Both the position numbers and the translations under genes were made by a program. Shown here one piece after another: positions 62,307 through 64,000 of a stretch of 64,000 nucleotides of DNA. The stretch's first letter is position 1. Each line of letters begins with the position of its first letter. A model generated the notes under the pieces. It was not told the origin of the DNA and did no database searches. It worked only from the letters and a program-made list of their open reading frames with translations. The DNA is from an uncultured Paracoccaceae bacterium (GTDB lineage: Bacteria; Pseudomonadota; Alphaproteobacteria; Rhodobacterales; Rhodobacteraceae), in the NCBI GenBank assembly GCA_947489325.1, contig CANLDA010000007.1, positions 104,316-168,315 of the forward strand, in the 5' to 3' direction.

Positions 62307-62948
62307 GTGATTGATCCACTCAATCTTATCCTGGGGCTTGTGGTGGCTGGGTTAATCCCGTTCATCGCCGTTGTTGCCACATCTTTTATCAAATTATCAG
62401 TGGTGTTGCTTTTGGTGCGAAATGCCCTTGGTGTGCAGCAAATTCCACCAAACATGGTGTTGAATGCGTTGGCGATCATCATCTCGGGTTATATTATGGC
62501 CCCGATTTTTGTGGCGACTTTCGACATTGTAACTGCCGGTGGGTACAGTTTTGATAGTGTCGAAGCGGTACGAGCGGCCTTTAATGCCGCTAAGGATCCC
62601 TTGTTGGATTGGTTGAAACTCCACGCAGATCCGCGCGAAAAAACCTTCTTTGTGGAAGCCGCGCAAGAGATTTGGCCACCAAGTTTGGCGGCGGCAGCGA
62701 CAGAGGACAATCTTGCGATTATCCTACCTGCCTTTACTGTCAGCCAGTTGCGTGAGGCTTTTGAGATTGGTTTCTTACTGTATCTGCCATTCATCGCTAT
62801 TGATCTTATCGTGTCAAACATCCTGTTGGCGCTGGGTATGATGATGGTGTCACCACTGACAATTTCACTGCCATTCAAACTGTTCTTGTTTGTGATGGTG
62901 GATGGCTGGTCGCGGCTTATTCTTGGCCTCATCACGACCTACGCGTAG
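62307..62948 (+). CDS. sctR: T3SS export gate protein SctR (YscR/FliP family)
   Basis: Pentameric core of the export gate. The 213-residue protein has LVVAGLIPFIAVVATSFIKLSVVLLLVRNALGVQQIP-type sequence at the N-terminus and the conserved LPFIAIDLIVSNILLALGMMMVSP segment (about 155-178). Length matches YscR (217). Start is GTG at 62307, 3 bases after sctQ. Confidence 0.96.
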   Translation: MIDPLNLILGLVVAGLIPFIAVVATSFIKLSVVLLLVRNALGVQQIPPNMVLNALAIIISGYIMAPIFVATFDIVTAGGYSFDSVEAVRAAFNAAKDPLLDWLKLHADPREKTFFVEAAQEIWPPSLAAAATEDNLAIILPAFTVSQLREAFEIGFLLYLPFIAIDLIVSNILLALGMMMVSPLTISLPFKLFLFVMVDGWSRLILGLITTYA

Positions 62949-62960
62949 AAAGGGCAGGGA

Positions 62961-63230
62961 ATGTCACCAGAGGACGCACTCTTTCAGATCACCGAGGCCA
63001 TGATGCTGGTGATGATCTTGTCGCTGCCGCCGATCATTGTTGCGTCTGTCGTAGGCATCATTGTGAGCCTGCTACAAGCTTTGACACAGATTCAGGAACA
63101 AACCCTTAGTTTCGCGATCAAATTGATTGCTGTGGCCCTGACGATTGCAGCAATGGCAGGGATCTTGGGTTCAGAGATGGTGAATTTCACAATCAAACTG
63201 TTTGACGATTTCCCGGCAATCGTTCGATAG
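62961..63230 (+). CDS. sctS: T3SS export gate protein SctS (YscS/FliQ family)
   Basis: Small gate subunit with two membrane helices. The 89-residue protein has VGIIVSLLQALTQIQEQTLSF, the signature SctS/FliQ hairpin centre, and ends after the second helix. Last structural T3SS gene in the window; sctT and sctU are elsewhere in the cluster. Confidence 0.95.
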   Translation: MSPEDALFQITEAMMLVMILSLPPIIVASVVGIIVSLLQALTQIQEQTLSFAIKLIAVALTIAAMAGILGSEMVNFTIKLFDDFPAIVR

Positions 63231-63387
63231 AGTGGAAATCTGTATCAGGTTAGATCGTAGTTATTGTAAACACCATTCAGAAATGTCACTGACCGCGCAA
63301 AGCAGCAACGTCACCAATGACGTAACAGGAACAAGGCTTGGCAGCCCGTAGACCTCCAGTATCGAAGGCCTGAAAAGCCTTGTGGGA

Positions 63388-63804
63388 TCAGTCGTCGGAA
63401 CTGTCGTAGATGTCGAAGTCAATTGTCAGATCCCGCGTAGCCAGTTTCTCCAAGGTCTCGCTCGATAAGCTGATACCTTCATTGCCTTCTGCCATGAATA
63501 GGCCACAGAAGATGTCTGCGCGGAACCGGGCCGCAAGCCCTTTCCAGACATCTGTGTTGTCGTTAAGCTGGTCCAGAATCTCGGATATCTGAGCGTCCAA
63601 GTCACCAGGTTCCAGCCGCTCTGCGCTCAATCGCCAACCGCCTGTTCGGGCTATTCTCTTTCGCCCTGTGACCTTGCCAATAATCTCGTCGCCCATCTTC
63701 TCGGAATTGGACGGCTTGCAACCAAGAAGCTGTGTAATTTCATCCGGCTCTAGGTCGTCGCCGAAAATACGCAAAGATGTCACTGAAGCGCTCAACACAG
63801 CCAT
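63388..63804 (-). CDS. DUF4279-domain protein
   Basis: A 138-residue cytoplasmic protein of the DUF4279 family (function unknown). The N-terminal SLRIFGDDLEPDEITQLLGCKP and GWRLSAERLEP segments are typical of the family, as is a C-terminal LTIDFDIYDSSDD acidic end. It points toward the T3SS from the right and has no evident link to secretion; the 157-bp gap to sctS holds nothing I recognise. DUF4279 genes occur in accessory regions, so this may be cargo. Confidence 0.65.
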   Translation of the reverse strand: MAVLSASVTSLRIFGDDLEPDEITQLLGCKPSNSEKMGDEIIGKVTGRKRIARTGGWRLSAERLEPGDLDAQISEILDQLNDNTDVWKGLAARFRADIFCGLFMAEGNEGISLSSETLEKLATRDLTIDFDIYDSSDD

Positions 63805-63972
63805 GAATTAAGTCTCTCGCTGGAAATATCTCAACATCAATAGGTTATTCCGTCGCCTGTACAATCGTCTTTTTGGCACGTGACCTGGATGGGCTGCCTT
63901 GTCTCCTGCCTCTTGGCTGGTAGGTAAGCGTCCGGTCTGACTGCACTGACGCGGCATAGAGTGTGCTGATAG

Positions 63973-63994
63973 TGTCCACCATTGATAGTGGACA
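63973..63994. repeat. short inverted repeat at right window edge
   Basis: TGTCCAC (63973-63979) and GTGGACA (63988-63994) are perfect complements over an 8-base spacer; TGATAGTG also occurs twice directly (63967 and 63983). The pattern resembles an insertion-sequence terminus or site, but the element, if any, lies outside the window. Confidence 0.25.
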
Positions 63995-64000
63995 TCTTGA

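Noticed and set aside
35772..63230. Reading the sctJ/N/Q/R/S/T/U/V set as flagellar genes
   Set aside because: A secretin, needle subunit, translocators, gatekeeper and CesT/SycD chaperones are present and no flagellin, hook or rod genes are.

Overview
The window comes from an alphaproteobacterium, most likely a marine Rhodobacterales (Roseobacter-group) species. The evidence is gene order and sequence: gltA, gltX, comEC, lexA, moeA, moaC, trpC, ung, trpD and trpG, then yicC-gmk, then a pho/pst block, plus an alphaproteobacterial GTTC-N7-GTTC SOS box in front of lexA. No rRNA, tRNA, CRISPR array or intact insertion sequence was seen.

Region 1 (1-23218) is core chromosome. A minus-strand block runs trpG>trpD>ung>trpC>moaC>moeA with mostly 4-nt overlaps, followed by lexA. 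comEC converges on lexA; gltX and the 3'-truncated gltA lie to its left. A divergent polysaccharide deacetylase, a PAS_5 protein, yicC, gmk and a gamma-class carbonic anhydrase follow. The phosphate regulon is phoR, [AT-rich membrane-protein insert], Pho box, pstS-pstC-pstA-pstB-phoU-phoB, closed by a strong terminator.

Region 2 (23222-63230) is a nearly complete, about 40-kb non-flagellar type III secretion system (T3SS) of Ysc-like organisation. The parts are: regulator and needle (Crp/Fnr regulator, YscE-like, SctF, YscG-like); export apparatus (SctR, S, T, U, V); inner rings (SctD, SctJ); secretin (SctC); sorting platform and ATPase (SctK, L, N, O, Q); inner rod and ruler (SctI, SctP); early-substrate pair (SctX/SctY); gatekeeper (SctW) with a CesT-like chaperone; translocators SctE and SctB with several TPR chaperones; and CesT-type chaperones next to secreted proteins. 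Two candidate effectors look eukaryote-directed: a Ser/Thr protein kinase (23222-25360) and a protein whose C-terminal half reads as a Ras-GTPase-activating domain with its arginine finger (33821-35224). Each sits beside its own chaperone.

Several features depart from textbook T3SSs. A MotA/TolQ/ExbB-like ion channel and two single-Asp ExbD/TolR-like proteins are translationally coupled to sctV. The secretin is GspD-like and carries its own lipobox. SctD has a periplasmic extension of about 450 residues. Two adjacent ~590-residue paralogues may be needle-tip or secreted proteins. Four chaperones share a C-terminal tail. sctQ has an internal Shine-Dalgarno and ATG placed to give a separate SpoA-domain product. 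Palindromes of Crp/Fnr architecture sit in the divergent sctV / rod-ring-ATPase promoter region.

Region 3 (63231-64000) holds a DUF4279 gene and a short inverted repeat at the very end that may mark a mobile-element boundary. The T3SS block sits directly against core phoB with no visible integrase or tRNA, so the left island edge is inferred from gene content only.
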